A DNA stretch of 64,000 bases, taken from NCBI RefSeq assembly GCF_947487605.1, contig NZ_CANKXK010000006.1, forward strand, positions 62,001-126,000, read 5' to 3'. How positions within the stretch are numbered: position 1 is the first letter of the stretch; each line of letters begins with the position of its first letter. The stretch comes from an uncultured Algibacter sp. (GTDB lineage: Bacteria; Bacteroidota; Bacteroidia; Flavobacteriales; Flavobacteriaceae). This document shows, piece after piece, positions 45,005-53,294 of this stretch. Under the pieces are notes generated by a model. The model saw nothing but the letters and a program-made list of their open reading frames with translations, ran no database searches and was not told the DNA's origin. Position numbers and translations under genes: made by a program.

Positions 45005-45715
45005 ATGAAGAAAAGGTTACTTTTATTTACAATGCTGTTAATGGGATTAACAGTTGTATCAGCAACAAACCAACACAATCACGAGTCAGATCATCATAAA
45101 AAAAATAAAAATTTTGATCGCTATGCACAACCTATAATTTTTATGGAGCGTGGTGTTGAATTCCTAATTTTTCCAGATGGAAGTTTCGATTTTAATACCA
45201 ATAATTACAATTCATATTATAATGATGATGCATATTACAAATCTAACAGATCGAAACGTAGCAGTGTAAATGTTATTTATAGAGGACCAAATGCAAATAT
45301 GGGCTTTACTAATAACAGAAACAACGGCGTATACATTTCTAGAGATAGGTCTGGACAGGTTAGACGTATAGGAAACGTGTTTTTAAATTACGACAGACTC
45401 GGAAAAATTACTAGAGTTGGTTCGGTTTTTATAGACTATGTCCGTGGTAGAAATGGCACTTTAAGACAAGTTGGTGGTTTACGAGTAAACTACAACCATT
45501 GGGGTGAAATTGTTAACCTTAGAGGGCAAGTTAAGCGTTATCAAGATGATTTTTGTAACGTTTGCGGTGTAAACTCTTGTAATATGACCCATGATTTTGG
45601 AAATCATAGAGATAGACATTATGATAACGATAGATACGATAATCGTCGTGATGACAACTTTTACTATTACAAGAAAAATGGTAAAGTGAAGAAGCACAAG
45701 AAAAATAAACGTTAA
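45005..45715 (+). CDS. Secreted repeat-containing protein A, unknown function
   Basis: A 236-residue exported protein with signal peptide MKKRLLLFTMLLMGLTVVSA. After a linker, VEFLIFPDGSFDFN matches IEFSIFRDGQFDFN of the next gene. The middle holds short repeats of the form GNVFLNYDRLGKITRVG, GSVFIDY..GTLRQVGG, GLRVNYNHWGEIVNLRG, about 18 residues each and probably beta strands. A basic His/Arg/Lys-rich tail (DDNFYYYKKNGKVKKHKK) and one CNVCGVNSC motif follow. Strongly paralogous to the protein at 46.2 kb and controlled by the same kind of promoter. The family is unknown to me. Confidence 0.8.
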   Translation: MKKRLLLFTMLLMGLTVVSATNQHNHESDHHKKNKNFDRYAQPIIFMERGVEFLIFPDGSFDFNTNNYNSYYNDDAYYKSNRSKRSSVNVIYRGPNANMGFTNNRNNGVYISRDRSGQVRRIGNVFLNYDRLGKITRVGSVFIDYVRGRNGTLRQVGGLRVNYNHWGEIVNLRGQVKRYQDDFCNVCGVNSCNMTHDFGNHRDRHYDNDRYDNRRDDNFYYYKKNGKVKKHKKNKR

Positions 45716-45741
45716 TTTATTTTGACTGATTAATAGATGAA

Positions 45742-45878
45742 AAAGAGGCTGTCTGAAAAGTAAGTTCGATGTCATATTGAGCTTGTCGAAATATTTTTAA
45801 CTTACTGATAATCAATATCGGTTTCGATAAGATCAACCTGACAAATCAAATTATAAAGACTTTTTAGGCAGCCTCTTT
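45742..45878. repeat. Nested inverted repeat, MITE-like or REP-type element
   Basis: Outer arms AAAGAGGCTGTCTGAAAAG (45742-45760) and CTTTTTAGGCAGCCTCTTT (45860-45878) match at 17 of 19 positions. Inside, AGTAAGTT (45759-45766) pairs exactly with AACTTACT (45799-45806), and a 23-base REP-type pair (TGTCATATTGAGCTTGTCGA near 45770-45789, and TCGATAAGATCAACCTGACA near 45824-45843) is inverted. There is no coding content. It lies just after the first secreted protein gene and may double as its terminator. The rest of the 526-base spacer (45879-46188) is AT-rich with nothing I can identify. Confidence 0.65.
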
Positions 45879-46188
45879 AAATTTCAACTCTTAATTTACT
45901 GTATTTGCCTCATAATTACTTCTTTGATTTATCTTCAGAGACAATTCCTTGTTTTTAATATATTCCATAGCTTAAGACACTTAATTCTTTAAATCAGATA
46001 ACTACTCTTTATTTTTTTATTAAGCAAATACTATTAATCTATATTTAAACTAAAATCATTTTATTATACATTTTATTGCAGCAAGTTAATTTTTCCCGCA
46101 AATTAAAAAACAATCGAATTTCAGTTTCAAAAATTTACCAACTATTTGTTTATTGATTTTCAGAATATTATACAAGATTATCGTTTTT

Positions 46189-46204
46189 TGGCACGCTGTT
46201 TGTA
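46189..46204 (+). promoter_or_regulatory. Sigma-54-type promoter of the second paralogous secreted protein
   Basis: TGGCACG-CTGT-TTGTA keeps a perfect -24 block (TTTTGGCACG) and the -12 GT at the correct 10-base interval from GG, with T in place of C. It is 37 bases before the ATG at 46242. The match to the site at 44.89 kb supports both. Confidence 0.65.
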
Positions 46205-46241
46205 ATTAGTAAATCGTATTCACACATTAAATTTTACAAAT

Positions 46242-47549
46242 ATGAAAAAAATAGCCTTTTTATTAGCTGGTTTACTCCTTACAGGATTTACCGTTAATGC
46301 AGACACAAATAACAGCCATGTTAATTCAACATCTATAACATTTGGTGGTTATAGCAATTCATACATATTTGTAGAAGGTGGTATTGAATTTTCGATTTTT
46401 CGAGATGGGCAATTCGATTTTAATATTCAACGCTATGTTAATTCTAATGTAAATGTTTCTATAAGTTCACCTAATGTAAACATTAGTTTTAATTCTGGAT
46501 ACGATTATAACGGGTATGTGCAATACGATGAGTTTGGTGCAGTTATTCAAATAGAAAATACACCAATTTTTTACGATTATTACGGACGTATTTCTCAAGC
46601 TGGAAATGTAAATATACATTATAACAACTTTGGCTATGTATCGCGTGTTGGTGGATTGTATTTACACTATAACAGTTATAACAGATTTTCACACTATACT
46701 GGTTTTATAAATATTTATAACAGACATTATGTTTACAGACCATGGCATGCTTACTATAGCATTCCTGCTTTCAACTATTGTGTTGTTTACAATAGACCTT
46801 ACAGACAATACTATAACCCTGTACGCTATGTTTATAACAGACCTTTTTATAATAATTATAGACCAAGAACATCGGTTGCTAGTAGACGTGGGCATTCTAT
46901 AATAAGAAATTCCCGTTATGCTACTGTAAATAGAAGTGCTAGAAATAGAACGCAGGTTAATAGACAAGCGTCTTCTAGAAGAAGTTATGCAAGTGCAAGC
47001 ACAACAAGTTCTAGACGTGATAATACATCTATAAATAGAACAGTAAGTCGTAATAATGTATCATCTGCAAGTAGTAGAACTTCAAGAAATACAAATTCTC
47101 AAATTGCGAGTCGTGATTCAAGAAGAAATAGTAATACTCTTAATCGTAATACTACTGGAAATAATAGTTCTAATAGAAATGCTGTAACTAGGAATTCAAG
47201 ACCTAATAATAGCACCGCTAACCGAAATACAACAAGAAGTAATACGCCCTTTAATAATACTAAAAGAGTTAAAGAAAGCGTTAATAATACAAGAACGAGA
47301 AACAATACAGTAACAAGATCTATAAATAATTCTGTTACTCAAAAACCAAAGAGAAATAATACACGTACATATAATAGCAGCAGTACAACTAGAAGAACAG
47401 CTCAAGTAGCTAATAGAAGCTCGCAAAGTAAGCCTAGAACGACACAAAGATCGATTTCTAGACCGTCTCAAAGCAAATCTAGAGCGACGACACAAAGCAG
47501 AAGTTCTTCTAACAATAATACAAGATCTGCTTCAAGAAGAAGGTCTTAA
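46242..47549 (+). CDS. Secreted repeat-containing protein B with Arg/Ser/Asn-rich tail
   Basis: A 435-residue exported protein. Signal peptide MKKIAFLLAGLLLTGFTVNA, then the IEFSIFRDGQFDFN block shared with protein A, and repeat units such as GRISQAGNVNIHYNNFGYVSRVGG. A Tyr/Arg-rich stretch (RPWHAYYSIPAFNYCVVYNR) follows, and residues from about 210 on are a low-complexity tail of Ser, Arg, Asn and Thr (RNSRPNNSTANRNTTRSNTP-like). The tail is strongly basic, perhaps for binding the cell surface, DNA or polysaccharide; that is a guess. Long antisense open frames over the tail are composition artefacts. Terminator after it. Confidence 0.8.
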   Translation: MKKIAFLLAGLLLTGFTVNADTNNSHVNSTSITFGGYSNSYIFVEGGIEFSIFRDGQFDFNIQRYVNSNVNVSISSPNVNISFNSGYDYNGYVQYDEFGAVIQIENTPIFYDYYGRISQAGNVNIHYNNFGYVSRVGGLYLHYNSYNRFSHYTGFINIYNRHYVYRPWHAYYSIPAFNYCVVYNRPYRQYYNPVRYVYNRPFYNNYRPRTSVASRRGHSIIRNSRYATVNRSARNRTQVNRQASSRRSYASASTTSSRRDNTSINRTVSRNNVSSASSRTSRNTNSQIASRDSRRNSNTLNRNTTGNNSSNRNAVTRNSRPNNSTANRNTTRSNTPFNNTKRVKESVNNTRTRNNTVTRSINNSVTQKPKRNNTRTYNSSSTTRRTAQVANRSSQSKPRTTQRSISRPSQSKSRATTQSRSSSNNNTRSASRRRS

Positions 47550-47570
47550 CCGTTTTGGTTGGTTAGTTGG

Positions 47571-47615
47571 AAAGCCCCGCGATAAGTTTGCCTCAAAGCA
47601 AATTCGTGGGGTTTT
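47571..47615. terminator. Bidirectional terminator between protein B and the flippase gene
   Basis: AAAGCCCCGCGA (47571-47582) and TCGTGGGGTTTT (47604-47615) form a GC-rich stem, extended by AAGTTTGC/GCAAATT near the loop, followed by CTCTTTTT. It separates convergent genes. Confidence 0.75.
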
Positions 47616-47628
47616 CTCTTTTTAAAAA

Positions 47629-49083
47629 TTAGCGTTTAAGGATTTTTTTAATTAGTATAGATATATCTTCAGAAAGTCTCAAATAGTGCGCTATAAAAAC
47701 ATAAAAAGATGTAACTAAGATTGACTTCAATACAATATTAACTACTGGATTAAAAGTAAAGTTCCAGTAGTAGAAAATAACAAAACACACAACTATTAAC
47801 ACCAATGCTTTCAATGTATTACTTGTAAAAGGTATTATTTTAAACAGAAAATTCACAAATAATATTTTGGCAATATTATAAATCATCACAGCTATAAAAG
47901 TTGCATAAGCGGCTCCAACAACACCGTATTTAGGAATAAATACAATATTTAAAGCAATGGTTAAAACAACCAAGCCAAACCCTAACAAGAGTACCATTCT
48001 ATAGTAATCGCTATTAAAAAGAATGGCGTTATTATTCCCCAATAAATTATCAGATAATTTCGCAATACCAATTAAAAACACCACAATCATGCCTTCTCTA
48101 AATTTTTCAGGTATTAAATGATATAATTCAGAAATATTTAAAACAATTAGCAGGAAAATTAAACCACTTATTATAAATAAACTCAGTGAACTTTTTTGGT
48201 ATAATATTTTTAATTCTCCTTTATCATTATCATTAAGAAGCTTTGCTGTTATAGGGCTTGTTATTTGGTGCATCGCTCGAGCAGGCACACCTATAACACT
48301 AGCAATATAGATAGCTACAGCATAATAAGCAACGTTTTCTATTTGTATATAATGTCCAATCATGAACTTATCAATCTCCAAAATAATATTTGCAACCGAA
48401 CCCGCTATAATTATTAATGCAGAATATTTTAAAATATCACGAATATTAGCAATTCTATTAAATCTTAAAATTGGCACTTTTAAACTGAAGGCATACAAAG
48501 CCATAATTACCATACGTAAAGCGTAAACCCCTACAAGATTATAAATAAGTTGGTTTACATTAATAAATTCCAAATACAGGCAAAACAACAATATTGTCGT
48601 ACTTATTCTATGAAATATTTCTTTCATAAAGTTCCCAAATACGCTGTGCATTTGTACTTTGCTCCATGCATAGAACACTTCGAAATAGGCAAATAAAATG
48701 GCTGACAAAAAGATTAACCAAATGTAATCTTGAATAATACTATTTTCTTGAGTAAGCCAAAAACTTATAGATTCAAAAGACAAATAACCAAGAAACCCAA
48801 CAGGAATAGCAATACACAAAGGCAATATAAGCATAAGTGTTAAAAAGCTATTCTGTAATTGTCGTGTTTTAAATGACGAATAGAATTTAATAATCGTATT
48901 ATGAACACCAAAAGCCATGAGAGGCATCATTATAGCTGCTGTAGAGAATATATACTGTATAAGACCGAAATAATCATCGTTTACAAAATTTGTAAACAGA
49001 AATAATACATTAATCCCGCCTATAACAAAACCTACATACGTTGTAAATGTATTTTTTATAGACTGTTCTAGAACGATACCCAT
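47629..49083 (-). CDS. Polysaccharide/oligosaccharide flippase (Wzx-like, MATE/MVF superfamily)
   Basis: A 484-residue integral membrane protein with about 12-14 transmembrane helices spread over its length, for example IGGINVLFLFTNFVN, LILPLCIAIPVGFLGYLSF and MVLLLGFGLVVLTIALNIVF. The layout, with helices 1-6 and 7-12 in repeats and a C-terminal pair, matches lipid-linked oligosaccharide flippases of the polysaccharide biosynthesis family. It starts one base after the glycosyltransferase gene ends, so the two are coupled. It probably moves a glycolipid intermediate across the inner membrane for surface glycan synthesis. Confidence 0.88.
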   Translation of the reverse strand: MGIVLEQSIKNTFTTYVGFVIGGINVLFLFTNFVNDDYFGLIQYIFSTAAIMMPLMAFGVHNTIIKFYSSFKTRQLQNSFLTLMLILPLCIAIPVGFLGYLSFESISFWLTQENSIIQDYIWLIFLSAILFAYFEVFYAWSKVQMHSVFGNFMKEIFHRISTTILLFCLYLEFINVNQLIYNLVGVYALRMVIMALYAFSLKVPILRFNRIANIRDILKYSALIIIAGSVANIILEIDKFMIGHYIQIENVAYYAVAIYIASVIGVPARAMHQITSPITAKLLNDNDKGELKILYQKSSLSLFIISGLIFLLIVLNISELYHLIPEKFREGMIVVFLIGIAKLSDNLLGNNNAILFNSDYYRMVLLLGFGLVVLTIALNIVFIPKYGVVGAAYATFIAVMIYNIAKILFVNFLFKIIPFTSNTLKALVLIVVCFVIFYYWNFTFNPVVNIVLKSILVTSFYVFIAHYLRLSEDISILIKKILKR

Positions 49084-49084
49084 A

Positions 49085-50368
49085 TTAAATTAACTCTGCT
49101 AACAATTTTGTTAATTCCTTTCTGCTATACTTTTGTAACCCAATGGCATGAGATTGTAATTCTCCCATTTTAAAAGCTTTATAATGTTTTAATATAGTGT
49201 TTTTTAAAACTTCGAAATCATCATATAAAAAATAATCACCTGTATTAGTTTCTTTAATAATTTTTTCCACATCAGAGTCTTTTGGCCCTACAGCAATTAT
49301 AGGACGATTGGAAATCATATATTCAAAGAGCTTTCCTGGTATAATACACCTTGTTTCTTCTGAATTAATTTCAACTAGCAAAAGAACTTGTGATTTTTTT
49401 TGATATTTAATTGCTTCTTTATGTGAAACATAACCTATGTTATTCAAATAATTACTTAAAACAAAATACCTAATGGTATTTATAACTTCATCGCTTACCG
49501 AACCTATTAAGTTTAACTGAAAATCTTTAGCAAAATCATCATTTTCTTTTATTAATTCAGAAAGTGCTTTCCATAAATTCAAAGGGTTTCTTTGTGACAA
49601 TAAAGACCCAATATGTGCTAATGTAAATTTCGAATCTATTGCAAAATCTGTCATCTTTTCCTTATCATAACCATTGGTTATAACAGTAATCGGTATCTCA
49701 GTAATTTCTTTAAACTCTTTTTTGGTTGCAAAACTTGTTACAATTACCTGATCTGCACTATTTAAAACTTTACGCTCTAAAATTTTATGCTTTTTTTGAG
49801 ACTTTTTAGTAAGTTTTAGCTCTTTATGATATCCTATAGTAGTCCAAGGATCTCTAAAATCTGCCAACCACTTCACTCCTAAGCTTTCCTTGAGTCCTAA
49901 ACCAATAAGATGCACACTATGTGGTGGTCCCGTTGTAATAATGGTTTCAATATTATTTTCGGAGATGTATTGCGATAAATAAGCTATGGAAGGCTTTACC
50001 CAGTTTTTTCTAGCATCTGGAATAAAGAAATTACCACGTATATATAACATAAATTGTTCAAGAAAACTTTGCTTGTCACCTTCAGGAATAATGCCTTTAC
50101 TAATGGCCTTTGCAGATTTTTTAGAAAACAAATTAGCTAATTTATAAGGCTCTTTTATTGGTCGCTTTATAATATGAAGATTATCTGAAACTTCTTTCAA
50201 CAAACTTGAATCGGCAATAGCATAATTAGGGTTTTCTGGTATATAAACAATTGGTTCAACATTAAAATCTGGCAAATACTTTACAAACTTTAACCAACGC
50301 TGTACACCAGGACCTCCTGCAGGTGGCCAATAATATGTGATTATGAGTGCTTTTTTACGCACTTTCAT
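49085..50368 (-). CDS. Glycosyltransferase, GT-B fold (family 4-like)
   Basis: A 427-residue cytoplasmic glycosyltransferase. The N-terminus ALIITYYWPPAGGPGVQRW is the typical glycine-rich GT4 acceptor-side start. The C-terminal Rossmann domain has FTLAHIGSLLSQRNPLNLWK, and a nucleotide-sugar-binding EX7E-like region in RCIIPGKLFEYMISNRPIIA. Donor and acceptor sugars cannot be told. It overlaps the end of yfhO-like gene by 14 bases and precedes the flippase, so these three form one transcription unit. Confidence 0.9.
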   Translation of the reverse strand: MKVRKKALIITYYWPPAGGPGVQRWLKFVKYLPDFNVEPIVYIPENPNYAIADSSLLKEVSDNLHIIKRPIKEPYKLANLFSKKSAKAISKGIIPEGDKQSFLEQFMLYIRGNFFIPDARKNWVKPSIAYLSQYISENNIETIITTGPPHSVHLIGLGLKESLGVKWLADFRDPWTTIGYHKELKLTKKSQKKHKILERKVLNSADQVIVTSFATKKEFKEITEIPITVITNGYDKEKMTDFAIDSKFTLAHIGSLLSQRNPLNLWKALSELIKENDDFAKDFQLNLIGSVSDEVINTIRYFVLSNYLNNIGYVSHKEAIKYQKKSQVLLLVEINSEETRCIIPGKLFEYMISNRPIIAVGPKDSDVEKIIKETNTGDYFLYDDFEVLKNTILKHYKAFKMGELQSHAIGLQKYSRKELTKLLAELI

Positions 50369-52778
50369 TTCTTTTTTTAAACTCGTAAAACAATCCAGCT
50401 AATATTAAAAAACCAAATAAAACTGAACTGGCTAATGCTATTTTACTACCAGTTTTAACAACATCTGGATCAAATCTAAACTCAATAGTATGATTTCCAG
50501 CAGGAATTTCCATACCACGCAATGTATAATTAACCCGCATGTGATCTACTTCTTTACCATTTATAAAAGATTTCCAACCATTGCCATAATACACTTCAGA
50601 AAACACAGCAAATCCATTGTTTGAGTTGTTTGATTCGTATTTTAAGTAATTAGGAGTCACTTCCTTTAAATTTATTGATGCTAAAGAATCTACTTTGAAA
50701 CTATCGTTAAAATCTGAAACAGGGATTCTAATATCTATTAAAGCTTGTTTTTTTGTGTTTAAACTATCTAAAAGCTTAATTTCCTCATTAGCAGACGACA
50801 CCCTAATTAACCTATTTATAAACCACGCATTACCATTAACATCTTCATTAGTATAAGTAAACATTCCTCCTTTTTCATCCTGAGCTATAATATATTTGGT
50901 GTTTAACATATTAAGCACATTAATGTTGTTTTTAACTATATACCAATCAAAAACTTCTCTGTATAGCTTCAACTCCGCTGCATTATAACCATTTAAGGAA
51001 TTGTGATAGTATGAAGGTTTTGATGGACCCGAAACCAAATCGAACACTCTAAAGTGTGTGGTGTCTTTCAATATTTCTTTATCAGCTTCATTTTTTTGAA
51101 AAGGCTCATTAACTTGCTTTGCAGAAACAAAGTCATCATTATTTACGTAACGCTTATTAACACCTACTAAATCAAAAAGAATAAGTGCTGCAAAAATCAC
51201 AATCACCCATTTTTCTTTTAGCTTATCTTTTAAAAATGCCCAAATTATTCCTGCAGAAAGCAATACTAGGATTAATGAACGAATCGTATCTTGAGTGAAA
51301 ATAGCTTTTCTATCTTCTTTAATAGCATCAATAAAAGCTTGTCCGTAATTCTGACGATAAAACCCATCATTAACACCAGCAAAATCAAATGATGATTTAA
51401 ATAACAAGAACAGAATGGCTATACCGCCTGTAATTCCAGCAGTAAACTTTAAAGCTTTTAGTTTTTCTTCTTTCTTTTCAAAATCATTAAACAGCCTTAC
51501 GAGTCCGAAAATTGCTAAAACAGGAATACACAACTCTAAAATGACTTGTACAGAAGTTACTGCTCTAAATTTATTGTAAAGAGGTACGTAATCAATAAAA
51601 AAATCTGTTAGAAACCCTAGGTTTTTCCCATAAGATAATAGTAATGACAAAATTATTCCACCAACTAACCACCATTTTAAGCGTCCTTTCACTAAAAACA
51701 ATGCAAACACAAATAAAAACAACACTACAGCTCCTATATAAGCAGGTGCCGCAACCCCTGGCTGGCTACCCCAATACATAGGTGCTTGTTTTGATGCTTG
51801 CAAAGCCTGACTTGGTGATGCGCCTAGTTTCCTGTAAGCTTCAAAAGTAGCGGAATCTTTACCGAGATCCTCACCATTTCCACCACCCATTAAACGTGAA
51901 ATATATAAGTTAAATGTTTCTAAAAAACCATAACTATAAGCTGTTATATGATCTCTATCCAAACCAGTAGTTACTTCTTTCGGCGAACCATCAGGATTTA
52001 TCGTTAACTCACTTTTTCCTCGAGCACTCTCTTTTAGGTATTCTTTGGTAGCTAAAATTCCAGTGGCATTTAAAGCTAAGGCAAGAAAAACAGCAGCAAA
52101 TAAAATACCTACCGATTTAAAATAATGTGGTAATATTTTTTTTCTGTAAGCATCAATTAAATAAACTACCCCTAAAACAATAACTAATAGCATTAAATAA
52201 TAGGTCATTTGGAAATGATTTGCGACAATTTCTAAACCCATCGCTACTACAGTGAGTAAAAATCCAGCAATATATTTTCGCTGAAACGTTAACAAAATAC
52301 CACTTAAAACCAAAGGCATATAAGCAATGGCGTGTGCTTTACTGTTGTGCCCAACACCAATAATAATTATCAAATATGTGGAAAACCCAAAAGCAATCGC
52401 GCCGAGTGCTGCGAGTTTAAAATCGACTTTTAAAACCAATAGCAGCACATAAAAACTTAGTAAATACAAAAAAAGATAATCTGCTGGTCGTGGTAAAAAC
52501 CGTAGCGTTAAATCTAATTTTTTAATGTAATTATGTGGGTACTTAGCACCTAATTGATAGGTTGGCATACCAGCAAAAACACTATTAGTCCAATACGTTT
52601 CTTCTCCTGTTTTTGTTTTAAAATCTTTTTGCTGTTTAGATTCACCAATATAGTGTACTATATCACTTTGCAAGATCTGTTTACCTTTTAAAACAGGACT
52701 AAAATAGGCTAATGAAATTATAATGAACCCAACTATAACTAAGACGTGTGGTAGGATTCTTTTAATTGAAAACTGCAT
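50355..52778 (-). CDS. YfhO-family membrane protein
   Basis: An 807-residue membrane protein with about 12-13 transmembrane helices in the first 540 residues and a large C-terminal extracytoplasmic beta domain (residues about 560-775, AEDKGG..TNEDVNGNAWFINR, FAVFSEVYYGNGWKSFINGK, then RGMEIPAGNHTIEFRFDP), and a final helix. This matches the YfhO family, relatives of GT-C glycosyltransferases; the B. subtilis YfhO is linked to teichoic-acid glycosylation. Here the role is probably transfer of a lipid-linked sugar to a surface molecule. It is the first gene of the glycan unit. Confidence 0.9.
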   Translation of the reverse strand: MQFSIKRILPHVLVIVGFIIISLAYFSPVLKGKQILQSDIVHYIGESKQQKDFKTKTGEETYWTNSVFAGMPTYQLGAKYPHNYIKKLDLTLRFLPRPADYLFLYLLSFYVLLLVLKVDFKLAALGAIAFGFSTYLIIIIGVGHNSKAHAIAYMPLVLSGILLTFQRKYIAGFLLTVVAMGLEIVANHFQMTYYLMLLVIVLGVVYLIDAYRKKILPHYFKSVGILFAAVFLALALNATGILATKEYLKESARGKSELTINPDGSPKEVTTGLDRDHITAYSYGFLETFNLYISRLMGGGNGEDLGKDSATFEAYRKLGASPSQALQASKQAPMYWGSQPGVAAPAYIGAVVLFLFVFALFLVKGRLKWWLVGGIILSLLLSYGKNLGFLTDFFIDYVPLYNKFRAVTSVQVILELCIPVLAIFGLVRLFNDFEKKEEKLKALKFTAGITGGIAILFLLFKSSFDFAGVNDGFYRQNYGQAFIDAIKEDRKAIFTQDTIRSLILVLLSAGIIWAFLKDKLKEKWVIVIFAALILFDLVGVNKRYVNNDDFVSAKQVNEPFQKNEADKEILKDTTHFRVFDLVSGPSKPSYYHNSLNGYNAAELKLYREVFDWYIVKNNINVLNMLNTKYIIAQDEKGGMFTYTNEDVNGNAWFINRLIRVSSANEEIKLLDSLNTKKQALIDIRIPVSDFNDSFKVDSLASINLKEVTPNYLKYESNNSNNGFAVFSEVYYGNGWKSFINGKEVDHMRVNYTLRGMEIPAGNHTIEFRFDPDVVKTGSKIALASSVLFGFLILAGLFYEFKKRNESA

Positions 52779-52855
52779 GAAAACGTATTAAAACAATGAT
52801 TGTGAAAATAGTTATAATTTTCAAGAATTACATAAATTGAAAGTACAAATTATAA

Positions 52856-53137
52856 CTATTCAATTTCTTCATAATCAACATAATCGCCAACATCTTTATT
52901 TGACACCTTTGTCTTTGGTATTTTATCAATGGTAACTTCTCCTGGTTTTTTTGAAGTTTCTTGTTGTTGCTTTTGAAATTGACCAAATTGATCTCCAAAA
53001 CGTTGTTCTGCTTTTTTTGCAACAAATTTCAACAAAAAAGGAGCAAACAAGCGCGATAAAATTTTAATTCCGAAATAAATTAAAAGAATGATTAGTATCA
53101 TTCTTACAAATCCCGTTACAGATGCGAAATGCAGCAT
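52856..53137 (-). CDS. DUF4834 family protein
   Basis: A 93-residue protein with one N-terminal transmembrane helix (about residues 13-32, MILIILLIYFGIKILSRLF) and a charged tail ending in GDYVDYEEIE. The tail has the KAEQRFGDQF and KKPGEVTIDK motifs of DUF4834. I start at ATG 53137 (MLHFASVTGFVRM); an upstream ATG at 53155 adds only MPKTIL. Function unknown. 77 bases upstream of the YfhO gene, in the same direction. Confidence 0.85.
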   Translation of the reverse strand: MLHFASVTGFVRMILIILLIYFGIKILSRLFAPFLLKFVAKKAEQRFGDQFGQFQKQQQETSKKPGEVTIDKIPKTKVSNKDVGDYVDYEEIE

Positions 53138-53214
53138 AAGAATAGTTTTAGGCAAAAATACAATTCTATAGGCTTAAAAAACGTTTAAAAATGATAAAAA
53201 AACTATAAAATATC

Positions 53215-53222
53215 TATATTTG
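53215..53222 (+). promoter_or_regulatory. -7 promoter element of the outer-membrane protein gene
   Basis: TATATTTG is an exact TAnnTTTG match, 73 bases before the true ATG at 53295. Its TTG would otherwise be taken as a start codon of an extended frame. Confidence 0.45.
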
Positions 53223-53294
53223 AGAACCCTTAATCGCAACCAATTAACAAAATACGTTAAAAATCAAATTGAGATTCTATCTAAATTCCTAACT

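Noticed and set aside
45742-45878. A complete insertion sequence.
   Set aside because: Inverted arms only; no transposase and no confirmed target duplication.
47099-47495. Two open frames on the minus strand across the tail of secreted protein B.
   Set aside because: They arise from the biased composition of the low-complexity tail; no start context or family.
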